DNA of 64,000 bases, from assembly GCF_021134715.1 (NCBI RefSeq), contig NC_060024.1:13070974-13134973 (forward strand). The letters run 5' to 3'. This DNA is from Daphnia pulex (lineage: Eukaryota > Arthropoda > Branchiopoda > Diplostraca > Daphniidae). The stretch's first letter is position 1. The number at the start of each line of letters is the position of its first letter. The notes beneath the pieces were generated by a model. That model was not told the DNA's origin. It saw only the letters and a program-made list of their open reading frames with translations, and did not search any database. The position numbers were made by a program, and so were the translations under genes. Shown piece by piece: positions 13,552-24,407 of this stretch.

Positions 13552-16500
13552 ATGGCGTTTTGGAAAGAGTGGAAGGAAGTCATCTGGTTCAGTCCAAAAG
13601 ACGAAGAGGATGCATCTGCCCAGCAGCCAAAGAAAAAGAAGAAGAAGGCCAGGAATGCTAATCGGGAAGAAGATGATGAAACAATGGACGACAATTCTAC
13701 TCAAATAAGTAAAAAAAAATTCAAATTTTGATTCCTAATCACAAATTTGAAAATGTAAAATTTTAATTTCTTCCCCACCAAAAATTAGCAGACATGACGT
13801 GGAAGGATTTTCTGCTGCTGGATAATCGGATGCGCATAGTCTACGTCGTCCTTCTCTGCGTCCTGCTGGGCCTTATCTTGCCCATCATCATCAGTTACTA
13901 CCTGGGCGAGTACCAAGCCGATTTGGGTAATTGCAACACCCCGACGCTAAACAGGTGAAAACAAAACGCCCAGTTTAGATATAAGAAACAAACAAAATGT
14001 CTTCCATTATCTGAGCGTAGGGACTTTTTATATCCAATATTTCCTTTGCCCTTGAAAAACTCAAATGGGATTGCGCGTTACGAGTTTCTTTGATCCCACC
14101 CTTGTCTCGTCGATCCCCCTCCAACAATCAAAATAATATCAGGATCGATCGATGAGGTTATTATCCATTAGACGTCGAAGGAGTCGTCCCCCTTTAAGAT
14201 GCCTTTTTTACGGATGAGTGGTCCCTTTGAAACGACCCATACACGTCAGACGATTATAGAAGCTGAACTGGATAACTGCCGTGTGTGTGTGTGTCATCCG
14301 CCCGAGTCTTTTTTTAGGAATCGATTGCCAACCATTTTTGTTTGAACGTCTCAATCATTTCCAAATTGGATGATTTTTCTATTATTTTTGGCAGGTTCGA
14401 GTGCATGTCGGGATCGAATGTGCAGCTGAGCAAATCGGCTTGCGAATCGGCTGGATGCTGCTGGAATTCCGGAAGCGGATCGCCAAAATGTTACCACAGT
14501 AATCCGACGAGGTACACGTACAAGGTGGACAATGTTGTGGAAGCGCTGGATTACAAGATGGTGGTGGATGTGAGGCCGGAGCGTCGATCCTCCGACATGT
14601 TCGGCAACGTCATGCCGACGGCCAGAATTGTCGTCAGGGCCGTCAACCGCGATCATCTCATCGTCCAGATGATCGCACCCGGCCAATTTGAAGACGATTC
14701 CTTCCGGCTGGTGACGGCAGACGAGCAGACGCCATTCAGCCAAACGGATTTCCAAGTCAGCGTCACCACCGAGAAGAAAACTTCTTTCGCCATCGTCGTC
14801 AAGCGGGCCAGCACGGGCGAGGTGCTCCTCGATACGTCCTACGGTCCGTTGGCCATCACCGACGAGTACGTGGAAATGTCGACGACCGTGCCCAGCGAAT
14901 TCATTTACGGGCTGGGCCAGGGAGAGCGGCGCCAGTCGTTCAAGCGGAATTTCGCCAATTACGGGAAAACGGCCCTGTACAACCGGCAGAAAGCCGATAG
15001 CTACCACCCACTTTTCATGTCCGTCTCTCCTACCAGCGGACTTTTTCACGGCGTCTTTTGGGACAATTCTTTTCCCGTTGAAATCCAGTTCTCGCCAATT
15101 CCCGCCGTTTCCTTCCGCTCCATGGGCGGCAGCGGAGTGCTTCACATTCTTGCCGGACCCACTCCGGCCGCTGTTTCCCTACAGTACAGGCGTGACATTA
15201 TCGGCTTGCCCAGTCCCATGCCGCCGTTCTGGTCATTGGGATTCCACCTATGTCGGGAGAACGACGATCCCGAGGCCAGTCAGAACACCATCAGGGAAAT
15301 GGTCAACTCCGGCATCGGGTTCGATTCCGATTGCATCGATTTGCGGCTGTCCGGGCCCGGAATGGGTTCCGCCGACCTGGGACGATTCCCGCTGGCAGCG
15401 GAACATCGTGAGCGGCTCCGTGATCAGGGCAAGAAATTTGTCCTGTCGCAACCACCCCACGTCCAGGACGTCGAACAGTTCCCAGGCGCTTCGTGGATCC
15501 TCCACAATCGGACGGTCAACAGTTCGACGATCGTCGACTACGAGACGGGCGTCCGTTTGGATTCGACCGTCTACTATCCGAGTTATCCTTTCACCGGTCA
15601 ACTGACGGACAGATGGGACGCCATGCTCCAGCCGGAAGGTTTCAATTTTCTGGACAATTGGCCGTCAAACGACGCCAAAACGGCATGCGCCTCCACCGAC
15701 CGTCCGAGATCTTTCATTCCCGAAGCCCTTCGTTCCGGCATCACCAACAACTCGATTTGCCTGGACGCTTTCCACCCGACCCAGGAGCTGGAACACTTGG
15801 CAGTTCACAATCATTACGGCATCCAGCACCTACAGTCCTTCGTGGATCAAGCCTACAGTTACCGGTTCTTGTACTTGAATCGAGCGGCCGCTTTAGGCAA
15901 TTTGGGACACGCAGGATCCCCCGGTGACGACTTAACCGCCAATTGGGCATCCATGAAAATGGCTCTCGTCCAGGTATTTTTTCTTTTTGTTTTTTTCGCC
16001 TTCCGGTTTGACTGGGTTCCCATTTGGATTCCATCCAGCAAGTAACGATCCTGTTTTTCTTCCTGTTTTTCTCCCTGTTCATTTTTTTGTTGGAGATAAA
16101 AATTTAACGTTTATTTATTACATTATTTATCCCAGGTTATGGAAATGGGACTGTTTGGAGTACCGTTGTCCGGCTCTCCCATTTGCGGCACCTACAACAG
16201 CAGCCTGGTCATCGACAATTTGTCGGAAGTGAAGGAGGAACAACTGTGCATCCGGTGGTATCAAATGGGAATGATGTTACCGTTTGCCCATTCAATGACC
16301 AAGTTAAATCAACGGGCTCGTTCCCCTGTCGACTGGTCCCTAAACACCCGCAGGCTCGTGGCCGGATACATCCAGCAGCGCTACAGATTGTTGCCCTATT
16401 TCTACTCTCTTTTCTACCAGGTAAAATACAAATCACACAATCACGTCGGAATTATTTTATATATGATTTTGTTGTTTTTCCTTTGCTACAGGCCAACACC

Positions 16501-17432
16501 CAAGGAACACCAGTTGTGCGGCCGATGTGGTACCAATTCCCAAAGGACAATGAAACGTACACGCTGAACGAACAGTTTATGATCGGCGAGAGTCTTATGG
16601 TCTGCCCGGTCATGGTCCAAGACGATACAGAGACCAACACCGCCATCACCGTTTACTTCCCATCCGGAACTTGGTTCGTATATCAACTGCCAGTGGGGAA
16701 GGGGGATTTTTCCCATCATCGTGCATTCTATAATAAATTTGATGTACACACACCGGTTTTTATAGGTACGATTATTACAATGGAGACTGCGTTCATTCCG
16801 GTGAAGGAGATAGTGCTGTCGTCACGACCGGACTCAATCATCTCAACATGTTTGTCGTCAACAGTTCCGTTTTCGTTACTCAGGTAGAGTAGTAGTAGTA
16901 CATATCCTGCCTTTGTCGTCTTTTGATCTGCGCAATTTCTTTGTACTGTGACGTCGATATAACCCAATAACGCCGGGCTTTTTATTGACCATGAAACGTT
17001 GTAGGACAAGATATTATATTAAGATCAATTATATTATATCTATAATAAAAGGAACCGGGAGCCTCTGCCGAGAAAACGCGTAGGAATCCCTACACGGTCA
17101 CGACCGCCTTTCCAATCTCCTCCACCGCTTCCGGATGGCTATACGTCGACGATGGAATGACGGCCGACCAAGCTGCTCACGATTTGATTCAATTCACTTT
17201 TACCAGCGACGGAACTTTTACGATGGAGCGAGTTCATTTCGGATTCCAGGGTTCGGAGGAAATTTCAACGACCGTCAACACCCTTCGCATATTTGGGTTG
17301 GAATTAAAAAGTGAACAAATCCCTGCCGAAGCCACTTACAATCCTTACACCAAAGTCCTCGAATTCAACCAGCTCAACTACGACTGGCATCAAAATGACT
17401 TTTACAGTTTGAATTTCATTATCAATTCGTAA
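13552..17432 (+). CDS. Trefoil-domain GH31 alpha-glucosidase-like membrane protein, catalytic motifs altered
   Basis: Exons 13552-13708, 13792-13954, 14395-15973, 16136-16420, 16492-16673, 16766-16883 and 17052-17432 join in phase and give 954 residues. Order: a basic, Lys-rich cytoplasmic N-terminus; one membrane segment (VYVVLLCVLLGLILPIIIS); a P-type trefoil domain from about residue 107 (RFECMSGSN, then GCCWNSGSG); and a GH31 barrel with C-terminal beta domains. This resembles lysosomal or intestinal alpha-glucosidases. The usual nucleophile motif WIDMNEPSN is replaced by GFNFLDNWPSND (about 522-533), and GADICG by GSPICG (646-651), so the retaining Asp and a substrate Asp seem lost or shifted. 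An Asp pair at 618-619 (GSPGDD) sits where the acid/base residue would be. It may be an inactive homologue or have another substrate. An in-frame upstream ATG at 13432 exists, but 13552 gives a conventional start. Confidence 0.88.
13955..14394 (+). other. Intron of the GH31-like gene
   Basis: A 440-bp intron separates the membrane-anchor exon from the trefoil exon. It contains a short GT microsatellite near 14280-14297. No other feature is seen. Confidence 0.7.
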
Positions 17433-18048
17433 TTCGTATTAAATATTATTATTTTCTTTATTTCTTCTTTAAATAATCTTTTTTATCTTATGATTATTAT
17501 TCCTGTAAAATTACCGAAATTACAATTTACAATGAACAAAATTCACGCATTTTCAATTACCAGTATTAGGACCACCTTCAAAAGTCAGATCACGTTGGCA
17601 TTTGTATTTGTAATGACTTGTGTGGTAGTGACGTCAGGAACCCAACACACGTGGTCGTAGATATTTGAATCTTTTTATATGTGTCGAAAAAGGCGTGTTA
17701 TTTTAGGAATTTTCAGCGACAGTTTATCGGTTTTTACTTTGATAGCCAGGAAGTACAGGAGAAGGAATTAGATTCAACCATTGTTCTCCAAATGGAGTTG
17801 GCATACAAGTGCAAATGACCAATTTCTGTCGAAGACTGGTGAAAGAGAAGATTTTCCTATTTCAATCCCACACAGAGCAGAGCAAAATTAAACTTTAATC
17901 AGCAGTTTATTATTCAATCCAGTGTGAAATGTAGAATATAAGCCAGTGCACTGTGAGTGGTTGTGAGGTTTCGTCAATTAGTCCATTCAACACTTTTAAC
18001 AATGCACCTGAAGAAATATCACAAAAGGAGCATTCTCAATTTTTGACA
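17433..18048 (+). other. GH31 3' UTR and 5' region of the GON4L-like gene
   Basis: AT-rich sequence after the GH31 stop, then the presumed promoter and 5' UTR of the next gene in the same orientation. TGACGTCA at about 17629-17636 is a perfect palindromic CRE. A short upstream ORF begins at 18002 and overlaps the real start at 18049. No TATA box is evident. Confidence 0.5.
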
Positions 18049-19924
18049 ATGGAGAACACAGCAGAAGGAAGCCAATTGCACTCAACCGAGTGTGTAAAAG
18101 TAACTCCCCTAATAGACAATCATTTCGAGCCAGCTCAGTTTGCAGTTGGAGAAGTAAGATGATCATTTCACGATATTACAAACTCATAAGAAAATACAGT
18201 TTTTAAACTTTTTCAATTTCTAGAACCCCATGGAAAATCATGTTTCAGAAGATTGCCTCGTCATTTTCAAAGAACCTACGCCATCGGTGGTGATGCACGA
18301 AGAAAAGTCGTATACAAATCTGAAACCATCAAACATTAATCAGCAACCAGTTCCTTCTCTTATCTTAATTGACGGAGCATTGTCAGCCGAACCGCTTTCT
18401 CTCGAAATTGATCAACCGGAAAACGACCAGGAGCAACAATCAAGTAATGGACTGCTCCTTCAAGCCATGACTGACATCGTCGACATAATTGAACTGGAGC
18501 CAACTTTGCCTAGATCTAACTTGATTCTAAGTAAAATGCCGCCTCTTGTACCGATAAGAGAAAATGTCGATTGTCCCATCCCAATTGCTGAAGATGATTT
18601 TTTATTGGAGTCCCCTACCAATAATGTTATTCTTTCTCCGGAAACTAAGTTATTGTTGAGCGAGCAGATAAGGAAACATGTCCAACTTTTGACCCAAATG
18701 CACTTATTCACCGCTCAACAATCAGCTTTGACTTCTGTGACAGAAGAATGCCGTTCAATGCTACAGGACCTAATTCCGTTTAAGCAACGGTTGGGTATTG
18801 CCAACCTAGATGAAGCCCTTGATTTGGTCACTCACTGGGAGAATGTGGTGTCCAAATGCGAACCGGAAGAATTCTGTAGATATCAAAGACCAGAAGGGGT
18901 TACCTTTGAGTAAGTTTGCGCTCTTAAATTATTATTTTTTAAATAATCACTTGAAACTTTTGTGTCATTAGGGAGAGACAAGATCCGAATTTTTTCAATC
19001 CGGAACTGGTGGAAATGATGGGAGAAAGTCGCGTCTTTATGTACCCCGATTTACTTCCCAAACTCGCCATCCATCAAACGGAACCAGGTAACTTCACGTT
19101 ATCCTTAGAGTTTTTATCCATTTGTTTAAATTTATGTTTGTAAATAAGGAACCGGTCTGCGTTGGTTTTCACCTTACGAAGATCAGCTAATTGCTATGGG
19201 AATTGAGCAATTTATTCCTTTTTGTGAAAATTTGTCAATCGACTGGTGGTACTCCCTGGATCATTCTGTATCTTCCATGATATCTAAACACATGCTACCC
19301 CAATGGACTGCCGAGCAAATACAAATGCGAATAATGAACAATTGCCTAGAGACATCGCCTGCAAACCCAATTAAGGTACCTTTCATCTTCTTATTTAATT
19401 ACCGTCATATTATTTATGTTCTTTTGATTTTCCCCCTGTTTTTCTTACGAGTAGTATTGCCAGGAGAATAAAGTAGCTCCACCCCTTGAACACGTTATCC
19501 GTCCATTCTACTCTACAAGAAAATTACGTAATTTCTCTCCAGCATTGTTACCGGACCATTGGCAAAAATTGCTTGTCAAAAGTCCAGTGGAAGTGACGTC
19601 TCCTGTTTCCAGGTTTCAAGAAAATCAACTGCTTTGCATCGCTTCGATCGCTTCATTTTCTAGGACTTTTCCAGCAAGAATTGTCAATAGTCGAGCATTC
19701 GCAGGTGTTCCAGAGCTGATTTCGTCGCAAATTCCTTCACTGCCTCATCAACATCCTCCACCATTAATTCCCTTGTACCAGCAGAGACACAAGCCTGTTT
19801 GCGTAAGTTAACCGGTAAAAATGATTTTTAGACCTTACGATTTATTTCTTTTCTTATCACTTTGCGGGTTTGTTAGAAAAGGCGAAGATTTTTGCGAGAT
19901 TTCTCCACTGAAGCAAAGAAGTAG
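18049..19924 (+). CDS. GON-4-like (YARP/Mute family) chromatin regulator, short form
   Basis: Exons 18049-18153, 18224-18909, 18972-19087, 19149-19375, 19455-19802 and 19877-19924 join in phase and give 509 residues. A low-complexity acidic N-terminus leads to LSEQIRKHVQLLTQMHLF, matching the conserved QHVQLLTQ segment of GON4L. Then comes the block FSPYEDQLIAMGIEQF with downstream MRIMNNCLETSPANPIKYC and PFYSTRKLRNFSPALLPDHW, in the order known for GON4L and Drosophila Mute. The protein ends in a short basic tail, KRRRFLRDFSTEAKK. GON4L proteins are nuclear corepressors linked to YY1 and histone-gene regulation. Family members are usually much longer and carry PAH and SANT-like domains, which are absent here. 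Assignment is from recalled family motifs, without alignment. Confidence 0.72.
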
Positions 19925-20821
19925 CCATTCCCTTGGAAATGAACTTAAGGTGCCTTAAGGAAAAGCAATGTAACCTTATTAATTACATGTCTTTTATCTT
20001 TACGTTTAATTTGTAATTTTTGATATCGTCGGATATTTAAGTTAAAAAGTTTTTGATCCATGTTTGAATTAGTGTTATTTTTTAACTGTGTTATTTTTAG
20101 TTTTCGTTTATCAAAAATAAGAATGATAATCTCGAAATAAACTGTTTTGTTGGGATTGAAAGCTCAATGAAATTTACTGGAGAGGTTTCAGCAGCGAGCA
20201 AAAATGTTAAAGCATAGACATTATAGATATAGTCATATTCAAAGTCAGTCAAAGATAAAAGATGAAATTCAAAGCATTGCATTTAACTACGGTTGTTGGA
20301 ATGGTGAATAATCAGCTTGAAAAGTTTTCAACTACAAATTAAATTCTTTGCGATCGTTCAATTTGTTTTATTACACAGGAGAAAGAAAACCAAAATTGGC
20401 TGAAATATTTTACGTTGTTCATGACTGTTGAATAAGACGTTTCATGACTTATCAGTCTTTAAAAAAAAATTCGTTTTAATGCTCCAAAATGGCCAAATCG
20501 TCACAAAATGGCAATAATAACAGCGGTTTTTATTTGCAAAATAAAATATGATTGCGTAATTTAAAGTCCATAACTTCGACCAATAGGACCATTCCAAAAG
20601 TCTCGTGGCTTCTTCCCCCTGGGGCCATTAAAGAACCCTACATGGCCATGGGCATGGAGAGACGGCGTTCTTTTGTTTTATTAGGACAACTTATGATTTG
20701 GATTTAGCACATTTAGGACATTGGAAGGACTTGTGGTCTGGTGCTGCACGTGTTTTGAATCGTCTTAGATGAGAAGTTTGATATTTCATGGAAAATTTAG
20801 GGCATTACCACTCAGTGAAAG
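19925..20821 (+). other. Spacer between GON4L-like and MBD genes
   Basis: AT-rich 3' UTR and spacer, then the promoter of the MBD gene. No coding signal seen. A short minus-strand ORF at 20097-20282 lacks splice context. Confidence 0.5.
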
Positions 20822-23812
20822 ATGTCCGGTAAATATTACATAATAATTTACCATTTATCTTGGACTAACGAATCGTATTACCCATCGTTTAATTGTTTTT
20901 GTGCTCATAGATACTCCTCCCTCCTTAGTTAGAACAACGGCTAGAATTAGTATTAGACCGATTAGACCATCTAAAAATCGTAAAAATGATGCAACAAGTA
21001 ACAACAACAAAAAGTTTTGCACAAGTAATATTTCATCTCCTCTTTTGAAGGAACCATTTAAAAAAGGTATTAGTTCTTAAAGTAAACCTCGTTTATTGTA
21101 TCTTAAAATTTGAATTCGAAATTATAAGAATTATCTCATTCTAAAGGTTGGAAAAGAGAAGTTGTCTATAGAGCTATTGTTGACGAGCAATGGAGAAACA
21201 AATGTGACATTTATTATTTCTCTCCAGATGGGAAAAAATTAAGGTCAATGCCAGAAATATCCAAATACTGTAAGCATTTCATCAGCTCATGCTCCTTTAT
21301 TAAGTTATTTTCTGTAATAATCACAATCTGGTCAATCTATACATTTTGCAGTGAACCAAAGCAATAGCTGTTTTTCAATTAAAAACTTCAGCTTCTTTAA
21401 AGAACCTATTGGTATGGATGATGACAACCAAGAGATTTGCCGTTATGCAGGGACTAAATCAATCTGGGCAAGTTAACAGTAAAATCTTCATATTTGTAAA
21501 AGGTTTAATAGTATTACCTCCATTCTTGTGTTTTGCTCATTCTTAGCATGGTAAACAATCACAGAATGGCTTAAAGAAAAAAGAAATTGTTTGTGTCAAG
21601 AAAAACATTCCAAAGCATAGTCCTAGGGAAGAGGAAGACATTGTAGAAATAAGGACAACTAATAATACCTTGACCAAAAAGAGGAAGAGGTCATGTGATG
21701 ATGAAAAAGGTCCTTCCAGCCCAGTTTGTAAAATAAATACTGCTATTTATTTTTTGACATAATTTAATTATTCTTGTAATATAGATGTTGAAAATCAAAG
21801 CAAGAGAAGGGTTTCGACCAGGAAGAAACCACAGGGAAAAATGCAACCACATCCAATATCAGCCTTAAAAGCAACGTCGATGAAACAACCTCCAACGCTC
21901 CCTGCGACAAGTTCTGACAGTATGCAATTAATACTGACAAGAGTTGATGATAAATCATCACCCGCTTGCTCCGTCCATGATTGTAAAAATGTTTAAAGTT
22001 ATAAAGTATTAGTCTCACCTTTTATTAATATCGAATTTTCTTTCAGGCTCAGATGAAGACCAAGAGAAAGTTGAATCGCTGCAGGTACAACAAAACAAAA
22101 CATCGCTGGGAAAGAAGAAACAGAATCCAATACCAGTTCTTAGAGCCACAACGATGGAAGAACCTCCAACACTTCATGCTACAAGTAGTGACAATATGCC
22201 TGTACTGAGAAGAATTGATGAGGAATCATCGCTAGCTTGCTCCGTCCATGATTGTAAATGGTTACAGTAAATATTTTCGTCTCACCTTTCATAAATATCC
22301 GATTTTCTTTCAGCCTCTGATGAAGACCAAGAGAAGGTTGAATCGCCACAGGGAAAGAAGCAGCAAGATCCAACATTCCCTGCCGCAAGTTGCGACAAAA
22401 TTCCTTTACTAAAAAGATTTGATGAGTTATCGCCAGCTTGCTCCGTCTATGATTGTAAATGGTTACAGTACATTTTTAATTGTCTCACCTTTCATCAATA
22501 TCCGATTTGTTTACAGCTTCAGAGGAAGACCAAGTAAATGTCGAATCGCTTCGTGGACGCCAAACCAGGACGAGAGGGAAAAAGCAACATGATCCAAATC
22601 CAGTCGTTAAAGCAACATCCATGAAACAACCTCCAACCCTCTGTGCCACAAGTAGTGACAGTCTTCCTTTACTCAGAAGATTTTGTGATTTATCGTCGCA
22701 AAGCTCCGTCCATGATTGTAAATGTTACAATAAATATTTTCATGTAACCTTATTAATATCCGATTTGTTTACAGCTTCAGATGAAGACCAAGAGCAAGTC
22801 AAATCTCTACCCAGACACCACACCAAGTCACGAGGGAAAAAGAGACAAGATCGAGCCTCAAAAGCAACTTCGTTGAATATGCCTTTACTGACAAGACTTG
22901 ATGAAGAATCTTCCCCATCTTGCTCCGTCCAGGATTGTAAATACTTACAGTAAATATTTCCTCTTAGCTTTCAATAATATGGATTTGCTTACAGGCGAAG
23001 ATAAAACTGTGTCATCAGATGAAGACCAAGAAAAAGTCGAATCGCCAGTTCAGGAACCAGCTCCTGTAATCTCGAGGTTACCCGATGCAGCGATGCCATT
23101 TCCTGAAACTCTGCCTCTGAACTCACCTCTTATTGCGCTCCTTCCTGTTGGCACTACTCTGGTCCTTACCGATCCTTCGACTTTAAGGATTATTCCTCCA
23201 CCTACTGCCTTGACGTCAACGAAAGAAACTGAAGTCCCTCATCCGAAACCTATTCTTTCGCAACCATCAAGTGACAAAAATTCTGTAGCTGACTCGTCTA
23301 AAACTTCATTTCGGAAACCGAAGGCAACTAAGAAAATTCAATGGGCTACTTTGCCATCATCTCCGCCTGTGAACAAGCGCAAACTTAGAAGTAAGAAAAA
23401 ACCAGCGACTGCGACAGTTTCAGTTCCGAAGAGCACCCCTTCGGTGGATGAATTTGCAATTCCGCAAAGTCCATCTGTTTACCTAAACCAGAGATCACTA
23501 CATGAATATGGAGCGGTAGGAAACCAGAAACCGTCCTACTGGCAAAGTATAGGCGACGCTTTAATTGAAGAGGGATTAAAGAAGGCCTACCACTCTAGTG
23601 CAAAAATAGGAGATAATTCAATATCGGCGACACCGATATCCCAAATGGTTACAGGCGCTACAAAGGCTGCAACACCGCAAGTTTTGACTTGTAAAGATTT
23701 TTTCGCACTCCGCAAGCAAAAACGGAAAGAGCAACAAAAGCCTCAAATTACCGACTTAGATATTACAAGTATTTCGGCTGTGGAGAAATCGAACCAATAC
23801 AGTACTGGGTAA
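20822..23812 (+). CDS. Methyl-CpG-binding-domain (MBD) protein with tandemly duplicated exons
   Basis: Exons 20822-20828, 20911-21066, 21147-21269, 21352-21467, 21547-21727, 21785-21982, 22047-22253, 22314-22454, 22517-22717, 22775-22936 and 22995-23812 give 769 residues in phase. Exon 3 encodes an MBD from about residue 55: GWKREVVYR, then CDIYYFSPDGKKLRSMPEI, resembling MBD-R2-like proteins. Exons 6 to 11 are repeats of one exon, phase 1 at both ends, with the theme SDEDQEKVES at the start and CSVHD at the end. The tail carries LPLNSP...GTTLVLTDPSTLRI and KDFFALRKQKRKEQQKP. The intron after 21467 uses a GC donor (gcaagt). The stop at 23810-23812 overlaps a good donor (GG|GTAAGG), but AATAAA at 23966 supports ending here. 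The likely role is nuclear DNA or chromatin binding. Confidence 0.82.
21785..23060 (+). repeat. Tandem exon-duplication array inside the MBD gene
   Basis: Six units occur in exons of 198, 207, 141, 201, 162 and the first part of 818 nt. Each coding unit runs from SDEDQEKVES-like residues through TSSD..PLLRR.DE to CSVHD. The 21785 unit is the most diverged at its start. Introns between units are also alike, sharing GTAAATGGTTACAGTAAAT, then CACCTTTCAT and ATCCGATTT before the acceptor. Duplication therefore copied exon plus intron and is fairly recent. Every boundary is phase 1. Confidence 0.9.
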
Positions 23813-24407
23813 GGCAAACTTAACCTTCACCCACCCGTTTCAAAAGACTGTTGACATATAAAGTAAACTTACCTGTTTATTTTTTTTACTGTTATGTTCT
23901 TTAACTTAATTAACGAATAACGATGCTATCCGTTTAACATGAAGAAGATGGGAAGATAAAACTCAAATAAAAAAATGAAAATCTTTTGCTGATGCCTTAT
24001 TTCATGGCAGTTTGATCAAATGGATTGATGTTTTCACCTCCGCATTAAGAGGCCTGAGTGTCCTTGATTCATTCTAAGTTTCCTGTTTTCCCCACCGCTT
24101 AAGTTTATTTGTCTTAAACCGGATGTTGATTGAATTTGGTCAAATAAAAGGGCATGTTGTGTGTAATTAAAAACCTTTCATGTTACTCTTTCATGCCTGT
24201 CATTTCTGTACAATGTTGCGGTGTACAGCATACGTCAATTAGAAATTAAGACCTCTGGTGGTAAATTGAGATACTAAAAACGTAGCAGACATGTTTAGTT
24301 TGGCCGAGTTTTGGTTTGGTTATCTTGGATTCTTGGTTCAAGAAAAACAGTCGTAGACTTGTAACTTAAAGTTGTATGAAAAGCTGGCATAGATTTAAAC
24401 TCATTAG
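23813..24407 (+). other. MBD-gene 3' UTR and spacer
   Basis: Contains a poly(A) signal at 23966-23971 for the MBD gene, then AT-rich spacer to the next start at 24408. No gene seen. Confidence 0.6.
23966..23971 (+). terminator. Poly(A) signal AATAAA of the MBD gene
   Basis: AATAAA lies 154 nt after the stop codon and is followed by A-rich sequence. It supports termination of the reading frame at 23812 rather than further splicing. Confidence 0.6.

Noticed and set aside
14351-15145. 264-codon minus-strand ORF
   Set aside because: It is antisense to the GH31 exon, with a composition caused by that exon's GC-rich codons. No splice context or domain.
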